Shown here piece after piece: positions 43,344 through 51,626 of a stretch of 64,000 bases of DNA. The translations under genes were made by a program, and so were the position numbers. The notes under the pieces are model-generated. The model had not been told where the DNA came from. It saw nothing but the letters and a program-made list of their open reading frames with translations, and searched no databases. Within the stretch, counting starts at the first letter, position 1. Each line of letters begins with the position of its first letter. Source of the DNA: Pseudotamlana agarivorans (GTDB lineage: Bacteria > Bacteroidota > Bacteroidia > Flavobacteriales > Flavobacteriaceae); assembly GCF_018860245.1 (NCBI RefSeq), contig NZ_JAHKPD010000007.1, forward strand, positions 203,892 to 267,891, given 5' to 3'.

Positions 43344-44036
43344 ATGGCTATTATAAAGGTCATTATTCCTGCCTACAATGAAGCTGATTCTATCGGCCTT
43401 GTTGTTAAAGCAATCCCTAAATTGGTCGATGAAATTATTGTGGTGAGCAACAACTCAACCGACAATACTGAAATCAATGCCAAGGAAGCAGGCGCCACCG
43501 TGTTATCTGAACCCCATAAAGGCTACGGCTATGCTTGCTTAAAAGGCATGCAGCACATTGCCAACCAACCTACCAAACCTGATATTATTGTTTTTCTTGA
43601 CGGTGATTACAGTGATTATCCCGAAGAGTTAACTAAAATTGTCTCACCTATTACTAATGACAACATCGATTTTGTTATTGGTGCACGTGTAAAAAATCTT
43701 CGTGAATCTGGTTCCATGACCAGCCCTCAAATTTTTGGAAATTGGCTCGCCACATCACTCATGGCGCTGTTTTTCAAATCTACCTTTACCGATCTCGGCC
43801 CGTTTAGAGCTATTAAATATGCTAAACTTTTAGAGCTCGATATGGAAGATAAGACCTATGGGTGGACTGTCGAGATGCAATTGAAAGCTCTAAAAAGAGA
43901 TTTTTCATACACGGAAGTCCCTGTAAATTACAGAAATAGAATTGGCGTCTCAAAGGTGTCAGGTACAATAAAAGGTGCTATATTTGCAGGCGCAAAAATT
44001 CTTGGTTGGATTTTTAAATACAGTATAAAAAAATGA
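43344..44036 (+). CDS. Family 2 glycosyltransferase (polyprenol-phosphate type)
   Basis: This 230-residue soluble GT-A enzyme starts AIIKVIIPAYNEADSIGL. It has the nucleotide-binding region VVSNNSTDNTE and the metal-binding D-G-D in FLDGDYSDYPEEL. It resembles dolichol/undecaprenyl-phosphate sugar transferases (DPM1-like). It overlaps the next gene by 4 bases (ATGA), so they are a translationally coupled pair. A role making a lipid-linked sugar for the later membrane transferase is an inference. Confidence 0.86.
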   Translation: MAIIKVIIPAYNEADSIGLVVKAIPKLVDEIIVVSNNSTDNTEINAKEAGATVLSEPHKGYGYACLKGMQHIANQPTKPDIIVFLDGDYSDYPEELTKIVSPITNDNIDFVIGARVKNLRESGSMTSPQIFGNWLATSLMALFFKSTFTDLGPFRAIKYAKLLELDMEDKTYGWTVEMQLKALKRDFSYTEVPVNYRNRIGVSKVSGTIKGAIFAGAKILGWIFKYSIKK

Positions 44037-45520
44037 TTCTAGAAACCACAATAATAGTAATTTATAGCATTTCGCTACTGCTTATTTTCATGTATGCTTT
44101 AGCTCAGCTGAACCTACTTTTTAACTATTTATCATCTAAAAAGAAGGAAGATGATTCGCCTCAACTTGATTTATCGAATCCAGATGAAGTGCCTTTCATC
44201 ACCATACAGCTTCCGGTTTATAACGAAATGTATGTTATGGAACGTCTATTAGACAATATCGTTGAATTGGAATACCCTAAAGACAAACTTGAAATTCAGG
44301 TTTTAGATGATTCTACCGACGAAACTGTTGTAAGTACTAGAAAACAAATTGAAAGACTTCATGCTACGGGAATAGATATCACACATATTACAAGAGTAAA
44401 CAGGGTTGGTTTTAAAGCCGGAGCGCTAAAAGAAGGTTTAGAAATTGCCAAAGGTGACATTATTGCGATTTTCGACTCTGATTTTCTTCCGAAAAAAGAC
44501 TGGTTAAAACGTACTGTACCTTATTTTAAAGATGAAGCTATAGGCGTTGTTCAAACACGTTGGGGACATATCAATAGAAATTATTCAATACTAACTAAAA
44601 TTCAAGCGTTTGCTCTTGATGCACATTTCACGCTAGAACAAGTCGGTAGAAACAGTAAAGGGCACTTTATCAACTTTAACGGAACCGCTGGTTTATGGCG
44701 TAAAACCTGTATTATCGATGCGGGAAACTGGGAAGGTGATACCCTTACTGAAGATTTAGATTTAAGTTACCGCGCCCAATTAAAAAACTGGAAATTCAAA
44801 TATTTAGAAGATGTTGAAACACCTGCCGAACTGCCAATCGTAATAAGTGCCGCACGTTCACAACAATTCCGTTGGAATAAAGGTGGTGCAGAGAACTTTA
44901 GAAAAATGCTTAAACGTGTTTTAACCTCAGACATTTCACCAAAATCTAAGGTACACGGTTTACTACATTTATTAAACAGTACCATGTTTTTAAACGTACT
45001 TATTGTTGGTATTTTAAGTATCCCAATGTTGTATATCAAGAATGAATATGCACACTTAAGACCTTACTTTTATGTGATGAGTTTCTTTGTTATGAGTACC
45101 ATCATCTTTTTTATCTGCTACTGGTTCATGTATAAAAACACCTATGGTAGTGGCTTTAAAAACTTCATTAGGTATATTGGTATGTTTTTCGTGTTTTTCT
45201 CCATTGCTATGGGCTTTTCGTTACACAACTCGATTGCTGTAATTGAAGGTCATATTGGAAAAAAATCTGAATTTATTCGTACGCCAAAATTCAATATCAG
45301 TAAATACAAAGACAACTGGAAAAGCAACAAATACATGGCAAAAAACCTTTCTATCAACGTAGTTTTTGAAGGTTTACTCATGTTATACTTTGCTTTTGGT
45401 ATGTATAGCGCCTTTACCGTAGGAAATCAAGGTGGTGACTTTGGATTGTTCCCTTTCCACACGATGCTTTTCGTTGGTTTTGGCTATGTATTCTTTAAGT
45501 CTTTACGTTCGAAGGTGTAG
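44033..45520 (+). CDS. Cellulose-synthase-like family 2 glycosyltransferase
   Basis: This 495-residue protein has an N-terminal span (about 8-28), a GT-A domain and three or four C-terminal spans. The catalytic motifs are VLDDSTDET, AIFDSDFLPKKDW and TEDLDLSYRAQ, then the QQFRWNKGG (Q/RxxRW) motif near 285. These are the signatures of processive beta-glycan synthases. A beta-glycan or glycolipid is made; which one is unknown. It is coupled to the upstream glycosyltransferase by a 4-base overlap. Confidence 0.85.
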   Translation: MILETTIIVIYSISLLLIFMYALAQLNLLFNYLSSKKKEDDSPQLDLSNPDEVPFITIQLPVYNEMYVMERLLDNIVELEYPKDKLEIQVLDDSTDETVVSTRKQIERLHATGIDITHITRVNRVGFKAGALKEGLEIAKGDIIAIFDSDFLPKKDWLKRTVPYFKDEAIGVVQTRWGHINRNYSILTKIQAFALDAHFTLEQVGRNSKGHFINFNGTAGLWRKTCIIDAGNWEGDTLTEDLDLSYRAQLKNWKFKYLEDVETPAELPIVISAARSQQFRWNKGGAENFRKMLKRVLTSDISPKSKVHGLLHLLNSTMFLNVLIVGILSIPMLYIKNEYAHLRPYFYVMSFFVMSTIIFFICYWFMYKNTYGSGFKNFIRYIGMFFVFFSIAMGFSLHNSIAVIEGHIGKKSEFIRTPKFNISKYKDNWKSNKYMAKNLSINVVFEGLLMLYFAFGMYSAFTVGNQGGDFGLFPFHTMLFVGFGYVFFKSLRSKV

Positions 45521-45618
45521 TTTTAATTGGTTTTTGGTTGATGGTTATTAGTTAGTGGTTTCGATCTTAACTTTGAAACTTACTAAACTAACAGGGCTTT
45601 TTCATAACTTCGAGGTTT

Positions 45619-47088
45619 ATGCAAATTAATGCTTCCTTTTTAAAACTGAACAAAACACCAGTGCTTTTAGCGCTGTCCTGTTTGTTTTTTTATTGGGCAT
45701 TTGCTTATAACTTAGTTCGAACCGATTATGTGAAGCTGATTGGTCTTTACATAGCGCTTTTCTATTTATTTTATAAACTGGTTCAGCTTTTAAAAGGAAA
45801 TACAAAAGCACTCACCTATTTCGCTTTTGCTTTTCGAGCCATTTTTATATGTGCCATTCCTAATCTTTCACAAGATTTTTACCGTTTTATTTGGGACGGA
45901 CGAATCATTCTCGAAGGCATTAACCCCTATGTAAACACGGTTAATGCGCTTATCGCGGAAGGCCATGCTCCCGTTGCCCAAGCCTATGAACTTCAAAAAG
46001 GCATGGGCGATTTAAACGCCAGTCATTTTTCAAATTACCCACCCATTAATCAGCTTTGTTTTGCAATTGCAGCCTTATTTTCGAGTCAGAACATCCTTGG
46101 GGCGGTCGTGGTCATGAGATTGCTGATTATTGCTGCCGATTTCGGAACCCTTTACTTCGGAAAAAAACTGCTTGAAAAACTCCAACTTCCATCCTATCTT
46201 ATATTCTGGTATGTTCTAAATCCGTTTATAATTATAGAACTTACCGGAAACCTGCATTTTGAAGGGGTTATGATTTTCTTTTTAATATGGAGCCTTTATT
46301 TACTACACCTCGGAAAATGGCCATGGGCAGCGGTGGTGTTTTCCTTATCCATATCGGTGAAATTGATTCCTTTAATTTTTCTGCCGCTATTTTATCAATG
46401 GTTTGTGAAACGTTCTACGTCTCAAAGAGCGCAACATATACCTATTACGCCATCAGAGCCTTGTCCTAACTCTAAAATCATAAATGAGGACAATATCAAC
46501 CAAGCACCAAATACATTCAAAAAAGGGCTATTTAAGCTCAACTCTTTTTATGCTATTATAGGTTTTTGCACCCTTTTACTTTTTGCACCTTTTTATGCTT
46601 CAGAATTCATAAATAATTATGCTACTACCGTGGCTTTATGGTTTCAGAATTTCGAATTTAACGGCAGTTTGTATTATATCGCTAGAGAAATAGGCTATAC
46701 TTTTCGAGGTTATAATGAAATAGCTTTTATAGGCAAAGGCATTGCTGTTTTAGTGATTTTAGTCGTTCTCGCGCTTAGCTTTTTCAGGCAAAATAAAACT
46801 ACCGTTCAGCTTATTACAGCGATGCTATTCGCGCTATCATTTTACTATTTTACAGCCACTACCGTACACCCTTGGTACGTGGCCACCCTTTTAATTTTAT
46901 CGATTTTCACGAAGTACAAGTTTCCTTTGGTTTGGAGCTTTATGATCATCTTAAGCTATTTGGCTTACCTCAATATTAATCAAGCCAATAAATCGGAGAA
47001 CCTATGGATAATTGCGCTGGAGTACAGTGTGGTTTATGGGGTTTTTATTGGGGAGGTTTTTGTGAAGAGTTTCTCGCAAAGACGCTAA
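45619..47088 (+). CDS. Polytopic polyprenol-phosphate-mannose-type glycosyltransferase
   Basis: This 489-residue protein has about 11-13 membrane segments. A conserved periplasmic loop SQDFYRFIWDGRIILEGINP follows the second or third span; such a loop with acidic residues is typical of GT-C fold mannosyltransferases (MptA/MptB and ArnT relatives). It would take sugar from a polyprenol-phosphate donor. It follows the cellulose-synthase-like gene by 98 bases. The last residues (FSQRR) come from the tandem repeat that overlaps its 3' end. Confidence 0.78.
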   Translation: MQINASFLKLNKTPVLLALSCLFFYWAFAYNLVRTDYVKLIGLYIALFYLFYKLVQLLKGNTKALTYFAFAFRAIFICAIPNLSQDFYRFIWDGRIILEGINPYVNTVNALIAEGHAPVAQAYELQKGMGDLNASHFSNYPPINQLCFAIAALFSSQNILGAVVVMRLLIIAADFGTLYFGKKLLEKLQLPSYLIFWYVLNPFIIIELTGNLHFEGVMIFFLIWSLYLLHLGKWPWAAVVFSLSISVKLIPLIFLPLFYQWFVKRSTSQRAQHIPITPSEPCPNSKIINEDNINQAPNTFKKGLFKLNSFYAIIGFCTLLLFAPFYASEFINNYATTVALWFQNFEFNGSLYYIAREIGYTFRGYNEIAFIGKGIAVLVILVVLALSFFRQNKTTVQLITAMLFALSFYYFTATTVHPWYVATLLILSIFTKYKFPLVWSFMIILSYLAYLNINQANKSENLWIIALEYSVVYGVFIGEVFVKSFSQRR

Positions 47089-47520
47089 GACGCAAAGAAA
47101 GTAGACCGAAAAATCTGTGAAATCCGTGGAATCTGTGTCTAGAATTATTGGTTGTTAGACTTACTTTTACGCTAATTTTCAAAAATAGTAAAGTATCAAT
47201 TCTTATCTAAAAAAATCTCTGCGAGTCACTGCGGAACCTCAGTGTGGCTCTGTGTCACAGCCCAGCAAGAGTAAGCAACCAAAAACTAAAACAATTTCTC
47301 GCAAAGACGCTAAGTCGCAAAGGAAGTAGAACGCAAAATCTCTGAAATCCGTGGAATCTGTGTCTAGAATTATTGGTTGTTAGACTTACTTTTACGCTAA
47401 TTTTCAAAAATAGTAAAGTATCAATTCTTGTCTAAAAAAATCTCTGTGAGTCTCTGCGAAACCTCAGTGTGGCTCTGTGTCACAGCACCGCAAGAGTAAG
47501 CAACCAAAAACCAACAACGA
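47071..47520. repeat. Two tandem copies of a 225-bp dispersed repeat
   Basis: Copy 1 (47071-47295) and copy 2 (47296-about 47520) are nearly identical. Both begin TTCTCGCAAAGACGCTAAG, continue with AATCCGTGGAATCTGTGTCT and contain CCTCAGTGTGGCTCTGTGTC near the end. Copy 1 overlaps the 3' end of the mannosyltransferase gene. The repeat fills the 452-base gap and holds no open frame of note. Similar phrases occur in many bacteria as intergenic repeats; an inverted partial copy is at 53.5 kb. Confidence 0.85.
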
Positions 47521-47540
47521 GCAACCAACAACTAAAAAAT

Positions 47541-47762
47541 CTACAGCGGTTTCAAACTCTCGATACGATAAAAAACATCATCGCCATCTTCGTCTTCCAC
47601 GAAAGTGATTTTAAAGTCTTTATCTATAAGACCTTCATCGTTTTTTAAATCAAATTGTTTCAAAACACGTGGGTGAACATCTTCAAAAGCAAGTTCTTCA
47701 CCATTTTCAAACCAAAAATTGTAATAACCGTTTTTGTAGGATTTAAAAGCGGCAGTTCTCAT
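47541..47762 (-). CDS. Small conserved protein of unknown function
   Basis: This 73-residue protein starts MRTAAFKSYKNGYYNFWFEN. It is acidic, with the pattern FEDVHPRVLKQFDL and a late VEDEDGDDVFYRIESL, and no signal peptide or membrane span. The base composition and codon pattern look like those of its neighbours, and its start follows a clear gap, so I accept it as a gene. I do not recognise the family. It is last in the run of the polyamine genes, but the 71-base gap to the next upstream gene does not prove co-transcription. Confidence 0.6.
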   Translation of the reverse strand: MRTAAFKSYKNGYYNFWFENGEELAFEDVHPRVLKQFDLKNDEGLIDKDFKITFVEDEDGDDVFYRIESLKPL

Positions 47763-47833
47763 AACTCTATATTATTTATTATTGAATATTTTTTATTGTC
47801 AATTCGTATGTGAGCACGATGAATTGAACATCA

Positions 47834-48142
47834 CTAATCTTCGTCTGCAATTTCGGGTGGTTGCACCGCTTCAGGATCATTATTATCGAAATCTTCATAA
47901 TCGTCCTCATCATAATTTTCCATAGTAATCGCAAGTTTTGTACTTACCTTCACTAGGTATTTAGTATCATGAGTTGTTACTTCAACGGCTTCGATAATTT
48001 CGTTATGTTGATTTTTAAAAGAAATGATCTGATCTTCATCATAACCATCGGGGTAGCGCTCAACCAACAAAGCTAAAATCTCTGGAGTTAACTTCTTAAA
48101 ATCAACAATGACACGTTTTAAATTATCATTTCTATTTTTCAT
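47834..48142 (-). CDS. Small acidic protein of unknown function
   Basis: This 102-residue protein has an N-terminal region rich in Lys/Arg and hydrophobics (LKRVIVDFKKLTPEILALLV) and a very acidic C-terminus (ENYDEDDYEDFDNND). A central QHNEIIEAVEVTTHDTKYLV looks like beta-strand. No motif that I recognise is present. It lies 42 bases downstream of the GNAT-nitrilase gene on the same strand, so it is probably in that transcript. Confidence 0.62.
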   Translation of the reverse strand: MKNRNDNLKRVIVDFKKLTPEILALLVERYPDGYDEDQIISFKNQHNEIIEAVEVTTHDTKYLVKVSTKLAITMENYDEDDYEDFDNNDPEAVQPPEIADED

Positions 48143-48184
48143 TTTGTAAGGGTAAAATGTTATTTAGTTTCAAGTTTAAATATA

Positions 48185-49720
48185 CTATTTCTGATTTTTA
48201 ATACGAATAACATCGTAAAAATCTTTTCTTCGATCCTTCAAATTTTTAACGGCACCGAATGAGTGCAATTCTCTTAGCAAGCTTAAATCGACATCGGCAA
48301 CCAAAATCATTTCGGTATTCGTGGTGGCTTCTGCCTTAATACCATTACTTGGAAATGAAAAATCACACGGTGTAAACACGGCTGATTGCGCGTATTGGAT
48401 GTCCATATTATTCACATTTGGCAAATTACCAACACTTCCTGAAATCGCTACATAACACTCATTCTCTACAGCACGGGCTTGCGCACATAAACGCACACGA
48501 GAGTAACCATTTTGCGTATCGGTTAAAAACGGAATAAACAAAATATCCATACCCTCGTCGGCCAATAATCGTGCTAATTCTGGAAACTCTGAATCATAAC
48601 AAATCAAGATTCCTATTTTACCACAATCGGTTTCAAAAGTTTGCAGTTTATTTCCACGTTGCATACCCCAAACTTTAGCCTCATCGGGCGTTACATGTAT
48701 TTTTTCATAACGCTCAAAACTTCCGTCGCGACGGCATAAATAGCCTACGTTGTACAACTTATCATCTACAACTTCTGGCATAGACCCAGAAATAATATTG
48801 ATGTTATATGAAATGGATAACTGTTTAAGCTTTTCAACAATCGTTTCTGTAAATTTAGCTAACTCTCGAATGGCATCAGGCTCATGCATGTGGTTGAACT
48901 TCGCCATTAACGGCGCGTTGAAAAACTCAGGAAACACGGCAAAATCCGATCGATAAGCGGCTACACTATCAATAAAATATTCTACCTGCTGCATCAAATC
49001 GTTTAGTCCTTTATAAGGTCGCATTTGCCACTGAATCAGGCCAAGCCTAACAACCGTTTTTACTGTACTCGCCTTTTTATTAGGCTTCGTATAGTAAATA
49101 TTATCCCATTCCATTAAAACCGCATACTCGTTGGATGCTGTATCCCCTTCCAAATAATTCTTTAAAACACGAACGGGATGAAAATCGTTAGAAATCTGAA
49201 AGTTTAAAACCGGATCATGAATTTCTTTACGCTTTACTTTTTCAATGTATTCTTTAGGAGTTAACGTTTTATGCTTATGGTAATTAGGCATTCTTCCGCC
49301 AAACACAATACTTTTTAAATTTAGGTTTTCACAAACTTCCTTTCTATAATCGTAAAGACGTCTTCCTAAGCGCAAACCTCTATATTCTGGTTTGATAAAC
49401 ACATCGATACCGTATAAAACATCGCCATTGGCATTATGATTTTTAAACGATTCACCACCTATAATATCCTCATAAGTATGTTCATCATCAATAGTATCAT
49501 AATCGACAATAAGCGATAAGGCGCAACCTGCAATATCACCATCGACTTTAATAACCACCTGCCCCTCAGGGAACATGGTGGTTAAATCTTTAATATGATG
49601 TTTCTTCCAATAGGAATTAAGCACCCCCGCATACGACTCTAAAGTTGCTGCTTTTAACTCGGCGAAATCATCTACCGTAAGGTACTTAAGCTCGATATTT
49701 TCAATTTTATTGATATCCAT
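48185..49720 (-). CDS. Bifunctional GNAT acetyltransferase / carbon-nitrogen hydrolase
   Basis: This 511-residue protein fuses an N-terminal GNAT domain (about 1-215; GVDVF-like segment followed by YRGLRLGRRLYDYRKE for acetyl-CoA binding) to a C-terminal nitrilase-superfamily domain (about 222-500). The Glu-Lys-Cys triad is visible as FAVFPEFFNAP, YEKIHVTPDE and ILICYDSEFPE. It starts 3 bases after the deoxyhypusine-synthase-like gene. An amidase for N-carbamoyl or acetylated polyamines is suggested by position, but the substrate is not proven. Confidence 0.85.
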   Translation of the reverse strand: MDINKIENIELKYLTVDDFAELKAATLESYAGVLNSYWKKHHIKDLTTMFPEGQVVIKVDGDIAGCALSLIVDYDTIDDEHTYEDIIGGESFKNHNANGDVLYGIDVFIKPEYRGLRLGRRLYDYRKEVCENLNLKSIVFGGRMPNYHKHKTLTPKEYIEKVKRKEIHDPVLNFQISNDFHPVRVLKNYLEGDTASNEYAVLMEWDNIYYTKPNKKASTVKTVVRLGLIQWQMRPYKGLNDLMQQVEYFIDSVAAYRSDFAVFPEFFNAPLMAKFNHMHEPDAIRELAKFTETIVEKLKQLSISYNINIISGSMPEVVDDKLYNVGYLCRRDGSFERYEKIHVTPDEAKVWGMQRGNKLQTFETDCGKIGILICYDSEFPELARLLADEGMDILFIPFLTDTQNGYSRVRLCAQARAVENECYVAISGSVGNLPNVNNMDIQYAQSAVFTPCDFSFPSNGIKAEATTNTEMILVADVDLSLLRELHSFGAVKNLKDRRKDFYDVIRIKNQK

Positions 49721-49723
49721 TTT

Positions 49724-50698
49724 TTACTGACCTAATAAATAGGCGAAAATTAAAGGCGCCACAATTGTAGCATCACTTTCAATAATATATTTTGGTGTAT
49801 CGATATCTAATTTGCCCCAAGTAATTTTCTCGTTTGGTACGGCACCAGAATACGAACCATAACTTGTTGTAGAATCACTTATTTGGCAGAAATAGCTCCA
49901 AAACGGAGTATCGGTACGTTCCATATCTTGGTACAACATAGGCACGACGCAAATAGGGAAATCGCCAGCAATACCACCTCCAATTTGGAAGAAACCGATA
50001 CCGTTTTTAGAATTATCAGTATACCAATCGGCTAAAAAAGTCATGTATTCAATACCAGATTTCATGGTACTTGCTTTCAGCTCACCTTTTAAAACGTAGC
50101 TTGCAAAAATATTCCCCATCGTACTGTCTTCCCATCCTGGGCATACAATAGGTAAGTTTTTTTCCGCGGCAGCGTACATCCAAGAATCTTTTAAATCGAT
50201 TTCATAATACTGCTCTAAAACGCCAGACAATAACATTTTGTACATATATTCATGTGGCAAATAGCGTTCACCTTTAGCTTCAGCTTCCTTCCAAATATCA
50301 ACAATATGCCCTTGTAAACGACGGAAAGCTTCTTCCTCTGGAATACACGTATCAGTTACGCGGTTTAAGCCTTTTTCTAATAAATCCCATTCCTCTTGAG
50401 GGGTTAAATCACGGTAGTTAGGCACACGCTTGTAATGCGAATGTGCTACCAAATTCATGATATCCTCTTCAAGGTTGGCGCCAGTACAAGAAATAATTTG
50501 CACTTTGTCTTGACGAATCATTTCGGCAAAACTTTTCCCTAACTCTGCCGTACTCATCGCACCCGCTAGAGATACTAACATTTTAGCACCAGATTCTAAC
50601 TGCGCTTCGTAGCCCTTTGCGGCGTCTACCAAAGCGGCAGCATTAAAATGTAAATAATGTTTTTCTATAAATTGTGAAATTGGTCCTTTAGTACGCAT
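49724..50698 (-). CDS. Deoxyhypusine-synthase-family enzyme, probable homospermidine synthase
   Basis: This 324-residue NAD-dependent enzyme has the Rossmann-like GAMSTAELG region and the active-site Lys296 in EKITWGKLDID near the C-terminus. Bacteria lack eIF5A, and bacterial members of the family use putrescine or spermidine as amine acceptor. In this operon, with arginine decarboxylase and agmatinase, homospermidine synthesis is the likely role; homospermidine is a known major polyamine of Flavobacteriaceae. It overlaps speB by 11 bases. Deoxyhypusine synthase proper is excluded by the lack of an eIF5A partner here. Confidence 0.78.
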   Translation of the reverse strand: MRTKGPISQFIEKHYLHFNAAALVDAAKGYEAQLESGAKMLVSLAGAMSTAELGKSFAEMIRQDKVQIISCTGANLEEDIMNLVAHSHYKRVPNYRDLTPQEEWDLLEKGLNRVTDTCIPEEEAFRRLQGHIVDIWKEAEAKGERYLPHEYMYKMLLSGVLEQYYEIDLKDSWMYAAAEKNLPIVCPGWEDSTMGNIFASYVLKGELKASTMKSGIEYMTFLADWYTDNSKNGIGFFQIGGGIAGDFPICVVPMLYQDMERTDTPFWSYFCQISDSTTSYGSYSGAVPNEKITWGKLDIDTPKYIIESDATIVAPLIFAYLLGQ

Positions 50699-51626
50699 CG
50701 TTATCGGTAAATTTTACGGTGTTATTTTTTTGTTTTGTGTTATCGAAGGCATTGTCGTAATCATCATCTACACCTTCATTTAAAAATTTATAGCTTAACA
50801 TTTTATAATACAGTTTAGCAGCTAAGAAATCTGATGATTTTTCTTTTTTATTAGGACAAAGTTCCACAATATCAAAGCCCACCACGTTTTTCTCTGCAAA
50901 CACTTGTTTTAAGAAATCTAAAGCTTCATACCACAACAACCCTCCAGGTTCCGGGGTTCCTGTACTTGGCATGATTGACGGATCGAAAGCATCTAAATCG
51001 AAAGTGATAAACACGTTTTTGGTCATTTGATCAATGGCCGAATCCATCCAAGAATCATCCATCGCCATATCATGAGCGAAATATGTTTTATCGGCATCCA
51101 TAACCGTTTTTTCCATCACATCCATAGAACGAATACCCACCTGAATTAAATTTGTGGTTTGGCTCGCCTCATAAACGGCACAAGCATGATTACATGTTGT
51201 TCCTTCATATTCCTTTCGTAAATCGGCATGGGCATCAATATGCAGTACCGTTAAACTTGGGTACATGTCGTTAAACGCACGAATGGTTCCAATAGAAATA
51301 GAATGCTCGCCACCAAAAATGGTTACAAATTTATTTTTCTTAATATATTTTTTAGTCGCTTTATGTACGGCATCAACCATAGCTTCAGGCGATTCATTTT
51401 CTGTAACCGCATTCGCCAAAAACACCCCTTGTTGGTATACTTCTGTTCCCGTTTCAATATCGTAAAGCTCCATGTTTTCTGAAGCATCTAAAAAAGCATC
51501 AGGCCCTTTATCGGCACCCTTTTGCCATGTACTTGTACCATCATAAGGCACCGGAATTAAAACGATTTTTGCGTTTTCTAATTTCCCGAATTCTTCTGGA
51601 ATTCCCGCGTAGGTTCTATTGCTCAT
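50688..51626 (-). CDS. speB: Agmatinase
   Basis: This 312-residue ureohydrolase splits agmatine into putrescine and urea. The two manganese-binding motifs are visible: FGGEHSISIGTI, LHIDAHADLRKEY and FDLDAFDPSIMPSTGTPEPGG. Length matches SpeB. It overlaps the decarboxylase gene by 11 bases and the homospermidine-synthase-like gene by 11 bases, showing tight coupling. The agmatinase/arginase choice rests mainly on context: an arginine decarboxylase is its partner. Confidence 0.9.
   Translation of the reverse strand: MSNRTYAGIPEEFGKLENAKIVLIPVPYDGTSTWQKGADKGPDAFLDASENMELYDIETGTEVYQQGVFLANAVTENESPEAMVDAVHKATKKYIKKNKFVTIFGGEHSISIGTIRAFNDMYPSLTVLHIDAHADLRKEYEGTTCNHACAVYEASQTTNLIQVGIRSMDVMEKTVMDADKTYFAHDMAMDDSWMDSAIDQMTKNVFITFDLDAFDPSIMPSTGTPEPGGLLWYEALDFLKQVFAEKNVVGFDIVELCPNKKEKSSDFLAAKLYYKMLSYKFLNEGVDDDYDNAFDNTKQKNNTVKFTDNDAY

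Noticed and set aside
47071-47520. CRISPR-like array
   Set aside because: Only two long units of 225 bases, nearly identical throughout, without short repeats, spacers or cas genes.
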